DNA of 64,000 nt, taken from Winogradskya humida. GTDB lineage: Bacteria; Actinomycetota; Actinomycetes; Mycobacteriales; Micromonosporaceae. The notes beneath the pieces were generated by a model. That model searched no databases and had not been told where the DNA came from. It saw nothing but the letters and a program-made list of their open reading frames with translations. Positions 35,565-43,300 of the stretch are shown in pieces. A program made the position numbers and the translations under genes. The stretch lies in assembly GCF_016862215.1 (NCBI RefSeq), contig NZ_BOMN01000086.1, positions 124,001-188,000 of the forward strand, in the 5' to 3' direction. Each line of letters opens with the position of its first letter. Position 1 is the stretch's first letter.

Positions 35565-36950
35565 TTAGAGTATTTGCCGACCGTTTGTACCGCGTGTCGC
35601 TTCGGTCAACGGCTCCGAGCGGGTGAGCCAGCGCGGGTCCGTGCTCAGCAGCTCCTGCCACAACCGCGCCGAGATCAGCTCGGCACCCTGGACCTTCCAC
35701 TGATCGAGGGACTCCCGCCGCACATGCCGGCGGAACCAGTCGATGATCCGCCGCCCGTCCAGATCCATGCCGTCGGTCTGCGGGACGCGCTCGTACGGCC
35801 GCACGCCCAGCACACTGCAGTAGTGCAGCGCGTTGTAGAACCGCCACTCCTCCGAGGTCCCCGAGACGCCGGCCGGTTTGAGCCGCTCCACCTGCTCGCT
35901 CAGCACCGCGCGCAACTCGGCCGCCCGGATCAGCGGCTGATCGGTCAGCCCCGGATCCCGCGCCTGCAGCCGCCGGTCCACCGTGGGCAGATCAACGAGC
36001 GGGTTACGCAGCAGCCGCCCCAGATCGCCGTAGTCCTCCAGCGCGCGCAGCGTCAACCGGCGGAACTCCGGCTCGTCCATCGCGATCATCCGATGCCGCT
36101 CCCGCCGCCGGGGCAGCGCGTCGGCGGCCAGCAGCAGCGCGGCCCGATCCCGGCGCAGCCGCCCGTTCTGCAGGAACGCGAGCCGGTCCAGCAACGCCCG
36201 CAGTGGCGCGGCGGCCCCCACCGCGCTCAGCACCACCCCCACCAGCACGAACTGGAGCACGATCACCGCGGTCAGCCCCGGCGTCGCGAGCATGGTCACG
36301 GCGGCCGGCCCGCCACACAGCAGCACGGCCACCACCGCCGCGACGAGCGAGCGGCGCAGATCGGGCAGCAGCCGCTCACCGGCCTCGACGGCGTCCTGCA
36401 CGGCCACCAGGAAGCCGAGCAGCGCCAGGTCGACACCCATCGTGGCGAGCACCAGCTCCGGAGCGCCGAGATCGATCGGGGCGAGCACGACCACGAGGCC
36501 CACGACGTAGAGCGCTGCCGCGGCGAGCAGGGCGGTGGGCAGGTGCTTCGGGCGTACCCTCTCGCGGTATCTCAGCAGTAGGGCCAGCCCACCGGCGAGC
36601 GGAGCCAGCGCGATCAGCTTGCCCACCCCCGGCAGCAGCACCGCCGGCGCCAGGAAGATCACCAGGCTCCCCGCCCAGCCCCGCTCGGCCACCCGCCGCT
36701 CCGGCGCCTCCTGCGGCAGCAGTGAGGTCGCCGCCCCGGCCCAGAGCAGGGCCGGGACACAGAACAAGAGCTCCGAGACCGAGGACCCCGGCGAGATCAT
36801 CCAAGCCACAATCCCTGTTCCGTACGCCCAGAGCGCACCCGCCGCCCGCCACAGCACCGCCCTCCCCGGATCCCGCCCGACCAGGTAAGCGCCGAGCCAC
36901 CAGGCCAGGGCGAACGCGGGAACTGCGACGGCGGCCACCGGCTGAGTCAA
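35565..36950 (-). CDS. polytopic membrane protein with large C-terminal cytoplasmic domain
   Basis: 461 residues from a TTG that overlaps the DUF4126 gene stop. About eight membrane helices in the first 260 residues. A soluble domain of about 200 residues follows (PRRRERHRMIAMDEPEFRRLTLRALEDYGDLGRLLRNPL, then IDWFRRHVRRESLDQWKVQGAELISARLW). No catalytic motif is recognised. It is transcribed in the same direction as, and 46 bases upstream of, the ATPase/coiled-coil pair, so it may belong to the same transcription unit. Confidence 0.7.
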   Translation of the reverse strand: MTQPVAAVAVPAFALAWWLGAYLVGRDPGRAVLWRAAGALWAYGTGIVAWMISPGSSVSELLFCVPALLWAGAATSLLPQEAPERRVAERGWAGSLVIFLAPAVLLPGVGKLIALAPLAGGLALLLRYRERVRPKHLPTALLAAAALYVVGLVVVLAPIDLGAPELVLATMGVDLALLGFLVAVQDAVEAGERLLPDLRRSLVAAVVAVLLCGGPAAVTMLATPGLTAVIVLQFVLVGVVLSAVGAAAPLRALLDRLAFLQNGRLRRDRAALLLAADALPRRRERHRMIAMDEPEFRRLTLRALEDYGDLGRLLRNPLVDLPTVDRRLQARDPGLTDQPLIRAAELRAVLSEQVERLKPAGVSGTSEEWRFYNALHYCSVLGVRPYERVPQTDGMDLDGRRIIDWFRRHVRRESLDQWKVQGAELISARLWQELLSTDPRWLTRSEPLTEATRGTNGRQIL

Positions 36951-37573
36951 CCAAACAGTTGCTGCGTCTCGACACCCTGAACCGACCGGCGTTCCCTCTT
37001 ACGCTGCTGACGACGTCTGATCACCCACCAGCCACCGAAGACCAGCAGCACGAGCCCGAGCAGCACCAGAATCGGCAACAGGATCGCGAGCAGCGACAAC
37101 AGGACGCTGGTGATGTCCTCAGCGGTGCTGGCGACCGGCGCCCCGAACCCGGCGGTGGTGGCATTCACCACGGGCCGGGAAGCAGCCTTGACACTGTGCA
37201 CCCCGAACGCGAGCACCACCCCGGCGGCGATCGGCACCCACTGATGCGACCCGAAGAACGACCCCGGATCCGTCACGGTCACGGTCTCGGACGACGACCC
37301 GGCCCCGAACGCGAGCCCGCCCGCCGTCGGCCGCACGATGGTCTGCACCACATCATTGATGTGATCGACCACAGGCACCTTGTCAGCCACCATCTCGACG
37401 GCCAGCAGCACCGCCAAAATAGCGATCACCCACCCGTTCGAGAGCCACTGCCACCCGCCGGGAAGATCAATAGTGTCGGTATAACGAGCCAGCAGACCCA
37501 TCGTGAGCAGGGGGATGTACGCATTGAGCCCGGCGGATGCCGCCAGGCCGCTACCAGTGAGCACTTCGAGCAC
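36947..37573 (-). CDS. DUF4126-family membrane protein
   Basis: 208 residues from a GTG. It opens with LTGSGLAASAGLNAYIPLLTMGLLARYTDTI, typical of DUF4126 membrane proteins, and has four to five helices with a short basic C-terminus (RRRQQRKRERR). The loop VEMVADKVPVVDHINDVVQT is also characteristic. Function unknown. First gene of a probable minus-strand unit running to 32296; divergent from nucS. Confidence 0.82.
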   Translation of the reverse strand: MLEVLTGSGLAASAGLNAYIPLLTMGLLARYTDTIDLPGGWQWLSNGWVIAILAVLLAVEMVADKVPVVDHINDVVQTIVRPTAGGLAFGAGSSSETVTVTDPGSFFGSHQWVPIAAGVVLAFGVHSVKAASRPVVNATTAGFGAPVASTAEDITSVLLSLLAILLPILVLLGLVLLVFGGWWVIRRRQQRKRERRSVQGVETQQLFG

Positions 37574-37632
37574 ACCACCAGCATGGCACCGCCGCGCTCG
37601 CCCGGCCCGGCGACGGAGGCTACCCTCGTGCG

Positions 37633-38292
37633 GTGCGTCTGGTCATCGCGAAATGCTCCGTGGACTATGTCGGCAAACTCTCCGCCCACCTACCGCCGGC
37701 CACCCGCCTGCTCATGGTGAAGGCGGACGGGTCCGTGTCGATTCATGCCGACGATCGGGCCTACAAGCCACTCAACTGGATGAGCCCACCCTGCAAGCTG
37801 CAGGAGGCCCCCGGGGTGTGGAAGGTCGTCAACAAAGCCGGTGAGGAGCTGCGGATCACCCTGGAGGAGATCTTCCAGGACACGTCCTATGAGCTCGGGT
37901 TCGATCCTGGGCTGGTCAAGGATGGTGTCGAGGCTCATCTGCAGGAGTTGCTCGCCGCCCACCCGGAGACTTTCGGCGAGGGGTGGGTGCTGGTCCGGCG
38001 CGAGTACATGACGGCTATCGGGCCTGTCGATCTGCTGTGCCGTGATGCTTCGGGAGCCGCTGTCGCCGTGGAGATCAAGCGGCGGGGGGAGATCGACGGG
38101 GTTGAGCAGCTCACCCGGTATCTCGAGCTGATGAACCGTGATCCGCTGCTTTATCCGGTTACCGGGATTTTCGCCGCTCAGGAGATCAAGCCGCAGGCCC
38201 GGGTGCTGGCCACCGACCGTGGCATTCGGTGCGTCGTCGTCGATTACGACAAGCTGCGCGGGATGGACCGGAACGAGCTCACCCTGTTCTGA
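37633..38292 (+). CDS. nucS: endonuclease NucS (EndoMS), mismatch-specific
   Basis: 219 residues from a GTG. Actinobacteria lack MutS/MutL and use NucS to cut both strands at G-T, G-G and T-T mispairs. N-terminal DNA-binding/dimer domain (about 1-110); C-terminal nuclease with the PD-(D/E)xK-like core GPVDLLC ... VAVEIKRRGEIDGVEQLTRYLE. The last residues ELTLF form the sliding-clamp-binding tail. The presence of nucS supports the actinobacterial assignment. Confidence 0.95.
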   Translation: MRLVIAKCSVDYVGKLSAHLPPATRLLMVKADGSVSIHADDRAYKPLNWMSPPCKLQEAPGVWKVVNKAGEELRITLEEIFQDTSYELGFDPGLVKDGVEAHLQELLAAHPETFGEGWVLVRREYMTAIGPVDLLCRDASGAAVAVEIKRRGEIDGVEQLTRYLELMNRDPLLYPVTGIFAAQEIKPQARVLATDRGIRCVVVDYDKLRGMDRNELTLF

Positions 38293-38652
38293 CGGTGGTG
38301 ACGAACGTTGGGATGTGCTGCTCGCTGCGATGGCAGAGCATCTCGCTGCCCTTCTTGACCTTGGGCCGCCGGAGTGGACTCGCCCGAGAGTGTTGTCTAC
38401 GCCTTGAGGGCTATTCACAGGTCGTCGGCTTCCTGATTCTACTGTGGATTCCTAGGCCTTCACTGAATAAGCCTCCCTGTCTCTGCAGTTCGGAGCACCG
38501 TCACAGTGTGACAATGGTCGTCCTCCGCCCGCCACCATTTCCCAACCTATTAATACTCACCATCTGCCATTCACGCCCCTATGATCTGTCTCAACCCTAC
38601 AATGGCACGCCTACCCCTTCCGATCATGTGACTCCCTGAGAAGCATTAAGGG
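38293..38652. other. intergenic interval without a recognisable gene
   Basis: 360 bases after nucS. Base composition drops below the surroundings (for example ACCTATTAATACTCACC near 38546-38562), and the open frames that cross it lack GC bias at third positions. No hairpin terminator, RNA gene or clear promoter could be identified. It may hold the promoter of the small downstream gene. Confidence 0.5.
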
Positions 38653-39207
38653 ATGGAATGCGCGCAGCTGGAAATTTTCACGGCGGTCGAATTGGCATGG
38701 CTACGTGATCCCACGCGGCGCCGGAACTACTCCGCGGCAACCGAAGTGTTCCGCCGTGAGCACCGGGTCCGGCGCGCGTTCGGGAAAGCCTTGGGCCATA
38801 CCGCCCGGCTGCGACGCGACTCCCCCGAGGCGCGGACACCGGACGGCAACCTCAGGTGGATCGAGGCAGCTCGTGCTTTGTTCCGGGCAGCGAACACCAC
38901 GCAGGCCGACGCTGACGCCGACGCCGAGCGTGACCGCAGGCGTGCCGCCGGTGACCTGTTCGACTGGACCCGTTTCATCAACCGCTGGCAGGTGAAGTAC
39001 GCAGCCGCCTGCTTGCCCCCAACACCTGACCCGCTCGGGGGCCACCCCGATGACGCCACGCGTTCACATAAGAGAATCTTCTTCGAGCCTCGCGCACAAT
39101 GGCCGAAATCGTCATCGACGGCTATCGGTGAGCCGTGTATTCAGGGAGGAATGTTCAGGACGGGGAGATCAGGCCGTCCACCTGCGGCGATCTGCAGCTC
39201 AAGGTAG
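38653..39207 (+). CDS. hypothetical protein, possibly truncated
   Basis: 184-codon frame. The first ~120 codons show strong third-position GC and a helical basic protein (TEVFRREHRVRRAFGKALG, RWIEAARALFRAANTTQADA, AAGDLFDWTRFINRWQVKYA). After about 39015 the product turns into low-quality sequence (SHKRIFFEPRAQWPKSS...), suggesting the original 3' end was lost by a deletion or frameshift. No family recognised; a broken regulator or replication-type protein would fit but is not supported by motifs. Confidence 0.4.
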   Translation: MECAQLEIFTAVELAWLRDPTRRRNYSAATEVFRREHRVRRAFGKALGHTARLRRDSPEARTPDGNLRWIEAARALFRAANTTQADADADAERDRRRAAGDLFDWTRFINRWQVKYAAACLPPTPDPLGGHPDDATRSHKRIFFEPRAQWPKSSSTAIGEPCIQGGMFRTGRSGRPPAAICSSR

Positions 39208-39646
39208 GTCCTGAGTAACCCTCCTTGGTTTCCGTCGTCGTTGCGGTCCAAGCAGATGGAGGCCTTGGTTACCGCGCCGGCGGCTTTTTGGAAGCATGGC
39301 GTTTATCTGTCCGCGCGGGATTTGGAAGCGGCGTAGGTCGGTGGGTTAACCCCGGGGTGGGGGTGCGTGCGGGTTGGACCCTTTGGGGGAGGGGTGGTTG
39401 CACGCGGCTGCTGGGTTGCTGGCCTCGCTTCGCTCGGGGGCACTGCGCCCAAGGGCGTGCCGGTGCCGAGGACACCGAAAATGACCACGGCAAAGGGCGC
39501 CTAGTCATTTTCGGCGCCCTCGGCACCGGCGGGGCGCAGTGCGACTTACGTTGCGCTACCACCATGTTTTTGGGCGCTTCCACCTGCGGTGAGGTCAGGC
39601 CGTTATCAGGTGGGGGGCCGTTGGGTGGGGGCTTCAACCTGAGGGG
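39208..39646. other. non-coding interval with palindrome
   Basis: 439 bases between the hypothetical gene and the hydrolase. Frames here are Gly/Val or Pro/Arg-rich shadows. The interval includes the large imperfect palindrome listed separately and a TCGCTTCGCTCG mini-palindrome at 39425-39436. No promoter or RNA gene recognised. Confidence 0.5.
39441..39541. repeat. large imperfect inverted repeat
   Basis: A 27-bp inner stem pairs 39459-39485 with 39504-39530 (two transition mismatches) around an 18-nt loop. A 10-bp outer stem pairs CACTGCGCCC (39441-39450) with GGGCGCAGTG (39532-39541). Transcribed from the minus strand both mismatches become G-U pairs, so the minus-strand RNA would form a complete stem. 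It lies about 100 bases past the 3' end of the minus-strand hydrolase gene, so it could act as its terminator, or be a copy of a dispersed palindromic element. Confidence 0.8.
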
Positions 39647-40444
39647 TCAGTCCGTCAGGGGTTTGGGGACGGGGACGTTGTTGAAGGCTGCGACTGTTTT
39701 GTTGGCGTAGGCGTTCATGTCGCCGGATTCCATCGGGCCGTCCCAGTCCTCGGGGAGGGGGACTGTGACCTCGGGCGCCACGCGCTGAACGATTTTGTCG
39801 AGGACCTTTTCGGCGTCGCCTACCCAGAGGTGTTTGGCGCCCGGCATGGGGATGACCTCGGCGTGGGGGATGGCGGCGAATCTTTCCGTGGCTTCTGCCG
39901 GGCGGAGGTAGTCGTCGAATTCGGGGATCAGAGCCGTGAGCGGTTTTCCGTCCGCAGCCCAGGCCTTCAGGTGTTCGGGAGATGAGAAGCGCAGGGGCGG
40001 GGACAGGAGAATGGCGCCTGTGACGGTGGGGTCTAGGCCGTGCATGAGGGTTAGGTCGGTGCCGAAGGACCAGCCTAGGAGCCAGATGTTGGGGAGGTCG
40101 GCGAACTCGGCGTATTCGATGGCGGCGGCTACGTCGTAGCGTTCGCCGTTCGCGGCGTCGAAGGCGCCTTCGCTGGTGCCTCGGACGCTGGTGGTGCCTC
40201 GGGTGTTGAAGCGGAGGACTGCCACGGCGGCCAGGGCGGGGAGGCGCCAGGCGGCCTTGCGGAAGATGTGGCTGTCCATCATGCCGCCGTGGGTGGGCAG
40301 GGGGTGGAGGCAGACCAGGGTTGCCACCGGGGGGCGGTCGAGGGGGACCGCGAGCTCGCCGACCAGGGTCAGGCCGTCGGCGGTGTGCAGCGTGATGTCT
40401 GTCCGCTTGGCGGGCAGGATGGAGTTCGCGCGGATGGAAGCCAC
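39647..40444 (-). CDS. alpha/beta hydrolase
   Basis: 265 residues. Nucleophile elbow GWSFGTD (G-x-S-x-G, Ser in LLGWSFGTDLTLMHG), oxyanion strand VATLVCLHPLPTHGGMMDSH with the HPxPxxGG motif of dienelactone-hydrolase-like and CocE-like small hydrolases, a candidate acid in LIPEFDDYLRP and a catalytic His in MPGAKHLWVGD. Cytosolic; substrate unknown. Near-convergent with the uncertain gene at 38653; upstream neighbour is a zinc-ribbon protein. Confidence 0.9.
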   Translation of the reverse strand: MASIRANSILPAKRTDITLHTADGLTLVGELAVPLDRPPVATLVCLHPLPTHGGMMDSHIFRKAAWRLPALAAVAVLRFNTRGTTSVRGTSEGAFDAANGERYDVAAAIEYAEFADLPNIWLLGWSFGTDLTLMHGLDPTVTGAILLSPPLRFSSPEHLKAWAADGKPLTALIPEFDDYLRPAEATERFAAIPHAEVIPMPGAKHLWVGDAEKVLDKIVQRVAPEVTVPLPEDWDGPMESGDMNAYANKTVAAFNNVPVPKPLTD

Positions 40445-40471
40445 CCGACCATCCTTACCCGCGGGAAGCCG

Positions 40472-40810
40472 CTAGCCGTAGCGGGGGGCGTTTCTCGAGC
40501 GTTCCACGGTGGGGGCGCGGCGGTCGCGGGCGCGCCAGCAGCCGGTGTGCCAGTGGCGGCGGTCGGATTCGTCGCCGCGGTCGTCGGCGGGCCAGGCGAC
40601 GATGTGGGCGACGCCGGGGCGGATCTCCTGCATGCAGCCGGGGCAGCGGTAGGTCTTCGTCGCCGCGCCGCCGAAGATGGAGCGGACCATCCAGTCGCCG
40701 TCCTGGTATTGCTGGACGCCGCCGATGCCCCGGCGGACGTTGTCGTCCTCGGGGTCGGCGGGGGCCGCCGGTCGCTGTGACGACTTGGGGCGGTTGCGGC
40801 GGGGGCTCAC
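40472..40810 (-). CDS. small zinc-ribbon-like protein, function unknown
   Basis: 112 residues from a GTG at 40810 with no obvious ribosome site; an in-frame TTG at 40819 is the alternative. The core YRCPGCMQEIRPGVAHIVAW, then RRHWHTGCWRARDR, carries a CxxC ... HxxC set suited to one zinc ion. Basic and partly disordered N-terminus (SPRRNRPKSSQRPAAPA). Similar actinobacterial proteins are often labelled ATP/GTP-binding, which this sequence does not support. Nucleic-acid binding is plausible. Confidence 0.65.
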   Translation of the reverse strand: MSPRRNRPKSSQRPAAPADPEDDNVRRGIGGVQQYQDGDWMVRSIFGGAATKTYRCPGCMQEIRPGVAHIVAWPADDRGDESDRRHWHTGCWRARDRRAPTVERSRNAPRYG

Positions 40811-40867
40811 AACAATCAAGCGTACGTGTGAGGTGCGTCATGCCGAATGCGACTTAGACTCACGTTC

Positions 40868-42361
40868 ATGACCGATACGCGTACGCCCGGAGTGCCCGCG
40901 ATCGAAAACGGGGTGCTCATCTCCACGAGTCCCGCGACCGGTGACGAGGCGGGACGCGTACCCGTGTCTGATGAGAAAGCCGTGGTCGCGGCCGTGGATC
41001 GCGGCAGGGAGGCCGGCGTCTGGTGGGCCGCGCTGGGTTTTGACGGGCGTCGCACCCGGTTGTTGCAGTGGCGGGCGGTGATGGCCGAGCGGATCGAGGA
41101 GCTCGGCGAGCTGACCCATGTCGAGACCGGGAAGCCGGTGGCCGACGCCGTTGTCGAGGCGCTGGCGGCGATCGAGCACATCGACTGGGCCGCCCGGAAC
41201 GCGAAGCGCGTGCTCGGCCCGCGCAAGGTCCGGTCCCGGCTGGTGGTCGCGGAGCATTCCGCTCACCTGGAGTATCAGCCGTACGGTGTGGTCGGGATCA
41301 TCGGGCCGTGGAATTATCCGATCCTGACGCCGCTGGGTCCCGCCTCGGGCGCCCTGGCCGCGGGAAACGCCGTGGTCCTGAAGCCGAGCGAGTACACGCC
41401 GGTGGTCGGGCAGTGGCTGGCTGACACGTTCGCCGAGGTCGTCCCGGAGCACCCGGTCCTCCAGGTCGTGCACGGGCTGGGCGACGTCGGGGCAGCGCTC
41501 TGCCGCTCGGGGATCGGCAAGCTGGCCTTCACCGGGTCGACCGCGACGGCGAAGAAGGTCATGGCGGCCTGCGCCGAAAACCTCGTCCCGGTGATCATCG
41601 AGGCCGGCGGCAAGGACGCGATGATCGTGGATGCCGACGCGGACGTGCAGGCCGCAGCCGAGGCCGCCGTCTGGGGCGCGATGACCAACGCCGGGCAGAC
41701 CTGCATCGGCATCGAGCGGGTGTACGCCGTGGCGCCGGTCTACGACGAGTTCGTGGCCGCCGTGGTCGCCAAGGCGAGCAAGCTGAAGTTGGGCGAGGAC
41801 ATCGGCCCGATGACCATGCCCGGGCAGCTCGACGTGGTCCGGCGGCACATCGACGACGCCCTGGCCAGTGGGGGCCGGGCCGTGCTCGGCGGCGCGGACG
41901 CGGTGCAGGCGCCGAGCGTCGCGCCGACCGTGCTGGTCGACGTGCCCGAGGGGTCGGCGGCGATCCAGGAGGAGACGTTCGGGCCCACGCTGACCATCTC
42001 CAAGGTTGTCGACGCGGACGAGGCGCTCGCGAAGGCCAACGCGCTGCCGTACGGCCTGGGCGGAGCCGTCTTCGGGAAGAAGAACGCCGTCCGGATCGCG
42101 CGGCGGATGCGCTCCGGCATGGTCTCGGTGAACTCCGCGATGGCCTTCGTCGGCATGGCCACCCTGCCGTTCGGCGGCGTGGGCGACTCCGGGTTCGGCC
42201 GCATCCACGGCGAGGACGGGCTGCGCGAGTTCGGCGTCGCCAAGTCGATCACTGTGCGTCGCGGGCCCTCGCTGCTGCCGGCGATGACGTTCGAACGCAC
42301 TCCCGCGCAGGTCCAGCGGATCGTCAAAACGCTCAAGCTGCTGTACGCCCGTCGCCCCTGA
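40868..42361 (+). CDS. NAD(P)-dependent aldehyde dehydrogenase
   Basis: 497 residues from the ATG at 40868. Class-3/succinate-semialdehyde-like ALDH: GVVGIIGPWNYPILTPLGPASGALAAGNAVVLKPSE (cofactor fold), LAFTGSTATAKKVM, catalytic Glu in IIEAGGKDAMIV, catalytic Cys in MTNAGQTCIGIERVY, and EETFGPTLTI, PFGGVGDSGFGRIHG. The C-terminal tail is like that of the fatty-aldehyde group, so long-chain or semialdehyde substrates are possible. Divergent from the zinc-ribbon gene across 57 bases. Confidence 0.93.
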   Translation: MTDTRTPGVPAIENGVLISTSPATGDEAGRVPVSDEKAVVAAVDRGREAGVWWAALGFDGRRTRLLQWRAVMAERIEELGELTHVETGKPVADAVVEALAAIEHIDWAARNAKRVLGPRKVRSRLVVAEHSAHLEYQPYGVVGIIGPWNYPILTPLGPASGALAAGNAVVLKPSEYTPVVGQWLADTFAEVVPEHPVLQVVHGLGDVGAALCRSGIGKLAFTGSTATAKKVMAACAENLVPVIIEAGGKDAMIVDADADVQAAAEAAVWGAMTNAGQTCIGIERVYAVAPVYDEFVAAVVAKASKLKLGEDIGPMTMPGQLDVVRRHIDDALASGGRAVLGGADAVQAPSVAPTVLVDVPEGSAAIQEETFGPTLTISKVVDADEALAKANALPYGLGGAVFGKKNAVRIARRMRSGMVSVNSAMAFVGMATLPFGGVGDSGFGRIHGEDGLREFGVAKSITVRRGPSLLPAMTFERTPAQVQRIVKTLKLLYARRP

Positions 42362-42385
42362 CAGCGCACCTGTTAGCGTCGCACG

Positions 42386-43030
42386 GTGCAACGTTCCGCG
42401 ATCTCTGTACGCGGCCTGTCGGTGAGCTACGGCTCCACCCCGGTCCTGGTGGACGTCGACCTGACCGTTGCCGAGGGTGCGGGCGTCTGCATCACCGGCG
42501 AGAACGGCATCGGCAAGTCCACGCTCCTGCGCTGCATCTCGAGCCTGCAGAGCCCGGACGCCGGCGAGATCGAGGTGTTCGGCGGCCCGCCCGGCTCCAC
42601 TCCGGAGTTCTGGCGGGCGGTCGCGACCACGGTCGAGCCCCCCACGTGGTACCCGGGCCTGACCGCCCGCGAGCACGCCGAGCTGGTCTGCCGCGCGCAC
42701 GGCGTCGACGCCGAGGAGTCCGGCGTCGACGAGGCCCTCGAACGCTTCGGCCTCGCCTCGCACGCCGACGCGATCCCGCCGTCGCTGTCATCGGGCCAGA
42801 AACAGCGCCTCACGCTCGCCCTGATCCTGCTGCGCCCGAGCAAGCTGCTCATCCTCGACGAACCCGAGCAGCGCCTCGACCCCGACGGCCGGGCCACGGT
42901 CGCCGCGATGATCGCCGAATACCTCGCCGGCGGCGGCAGCGTCCTCATGGCCAGCCACGACGACGTCTTCAGCTCGGCCGCGGGTATGTCGCCGATCAGC
43001 ATGACCGACCTCCACCCCGTCCAGGCATGA
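42386..43030 (+). CDS. ABC transporter ATP-binding protein
   Basis: 214 residues from a GTG. Walker A TGENGIGKST, Q-loop region VATTVEPPTWYPGL, signature LSSGQKQRLTLAL, Walker B LLILDEPEQRLD, switch ASHDD. It is of the type paired with a separate large integral membrane protein. The stop codon overlaps the first mini-ORF of the 89-bp repeat array (ATGA at 43027-43030), through which it is connected to the permease. Confidence 0.94.
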   Translation: MQRSAISVRGLSVSYGSTPVLVDVDLTVAEGAGVCITGENGIGKSTLLRCISSLQSPDAGEIEVFGGPPGSTPEFWRAVATTVEPPTWYPGLTAREHAELVCRAHGVDAEESGVDEALERFGLASHADAIPPSLSSGQKQRLTLALILLRPSKLLILDEPEQRLDPDGRATVAAMIAEYLAGGGSVLMASHDDVFSSAAGMSPISMTDLHPVQA

Positions 43031-43119
43031 TCGCCTGCACCGAGCGTCGCCTGCCGGCGGCAGGCGATGGCCCGCAGCGGCGAGGGCCAGAAGAGCATGC
43101 AAAAGGTGGCGCAGCATGA
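43027..43119 (+). CDS. coupled mini-ORF 1 in repeat array
   Basis: 30-codon frame (MIACTERRLP... ending AKGGAA). Its ATG overlaps the ABC ATPase stop as ATGA and its stop overlaps the start of mini-ORF 2 the same way. Arg/Pro/Ala-rich with one Cys and no membrane helix. It may be only a translational bridge between ATPase and permease; a functional peptide is not established. Confidence 0.3.
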   Translation: MIACTERRLPAAGDGPQRRGPEEHAKGGAA

Positions 43120-43208
43120 TCGCCTGCACCGAGCCACGCCTGGCGTTGGTGGGCGACGGCCCGCAGCGGCGAGGGCCAGAAGAGCATGCAAAAGGTGGCG
43201 CAGCATGA
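43116..43208 (+). CDS. coupled mini-ORF 2 in repeat array
   Basis: 30-codon frame, nearly the same as mini-ORF 1. The first six residues and the last ~17 are identical, and the differences cluster at residues 7-12 (PRLALV against RRLPAA). Preceded by AAGGTGG six bases before its ATG. It has kept its length and frame despite substitutions. Confidence 0.3.
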   Translation: MIACTEPRLALVGDGPQRRGPEEHAKGGAA

Positions 43209-43300
43209 TCGCCTGCACCGAGCGTCGCCTGCCGGCGGCAGGCGACTCCCCGCAGCGGCGAGGCCAGAAGAGCATGCCGAAGGTGGCGCAGCATGACTGA
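43205..43300 (+). CDS. coupled mini-ORF 3 in repeat array, frameshifted tail
   Basis: 31-codon frame. Starts like mini-ORF 1, but a one-base deletion in the GAGGGCCAG run changes the C-terminus to RGQKSMPKVAQHD and moves the stop to 43300, 8 bases inside the permease gene. Termination there would allow reinitiation at the permease ATG (43293). Confidence 0.28.
   Translation: MIACTERRLPAAGDSPQRRGQKSMPKVAQHD

Larger units (their letters stand above)
43025..43290 (+). repeat. three tandem 89-bp direct repeats
   Basis: Units begin at 43025, 43114 and 43203 (GCATGATCGCCTGCACCGAG each time); the third is one base shorter, and a GCATGA copy at 43291 begins the permease. Units 1 and 3 carry a perfect hairpin of 9-bp arms with a 3-base loop (43047-43067 and the matching part of unit 3); unit 2 has diverged there. 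Every unit ends with AAGGTGGCGCAGCATG, a ribosome site plus start codon, so the array reads as three coupled small reading frames. Confidence 0.95.

Noticed and set aside
38653..39646. Possible mobile element or phage remnant near the palindrome
   Set aside because: No transposase, integrase, terminal repeats or target duplication could be seen.
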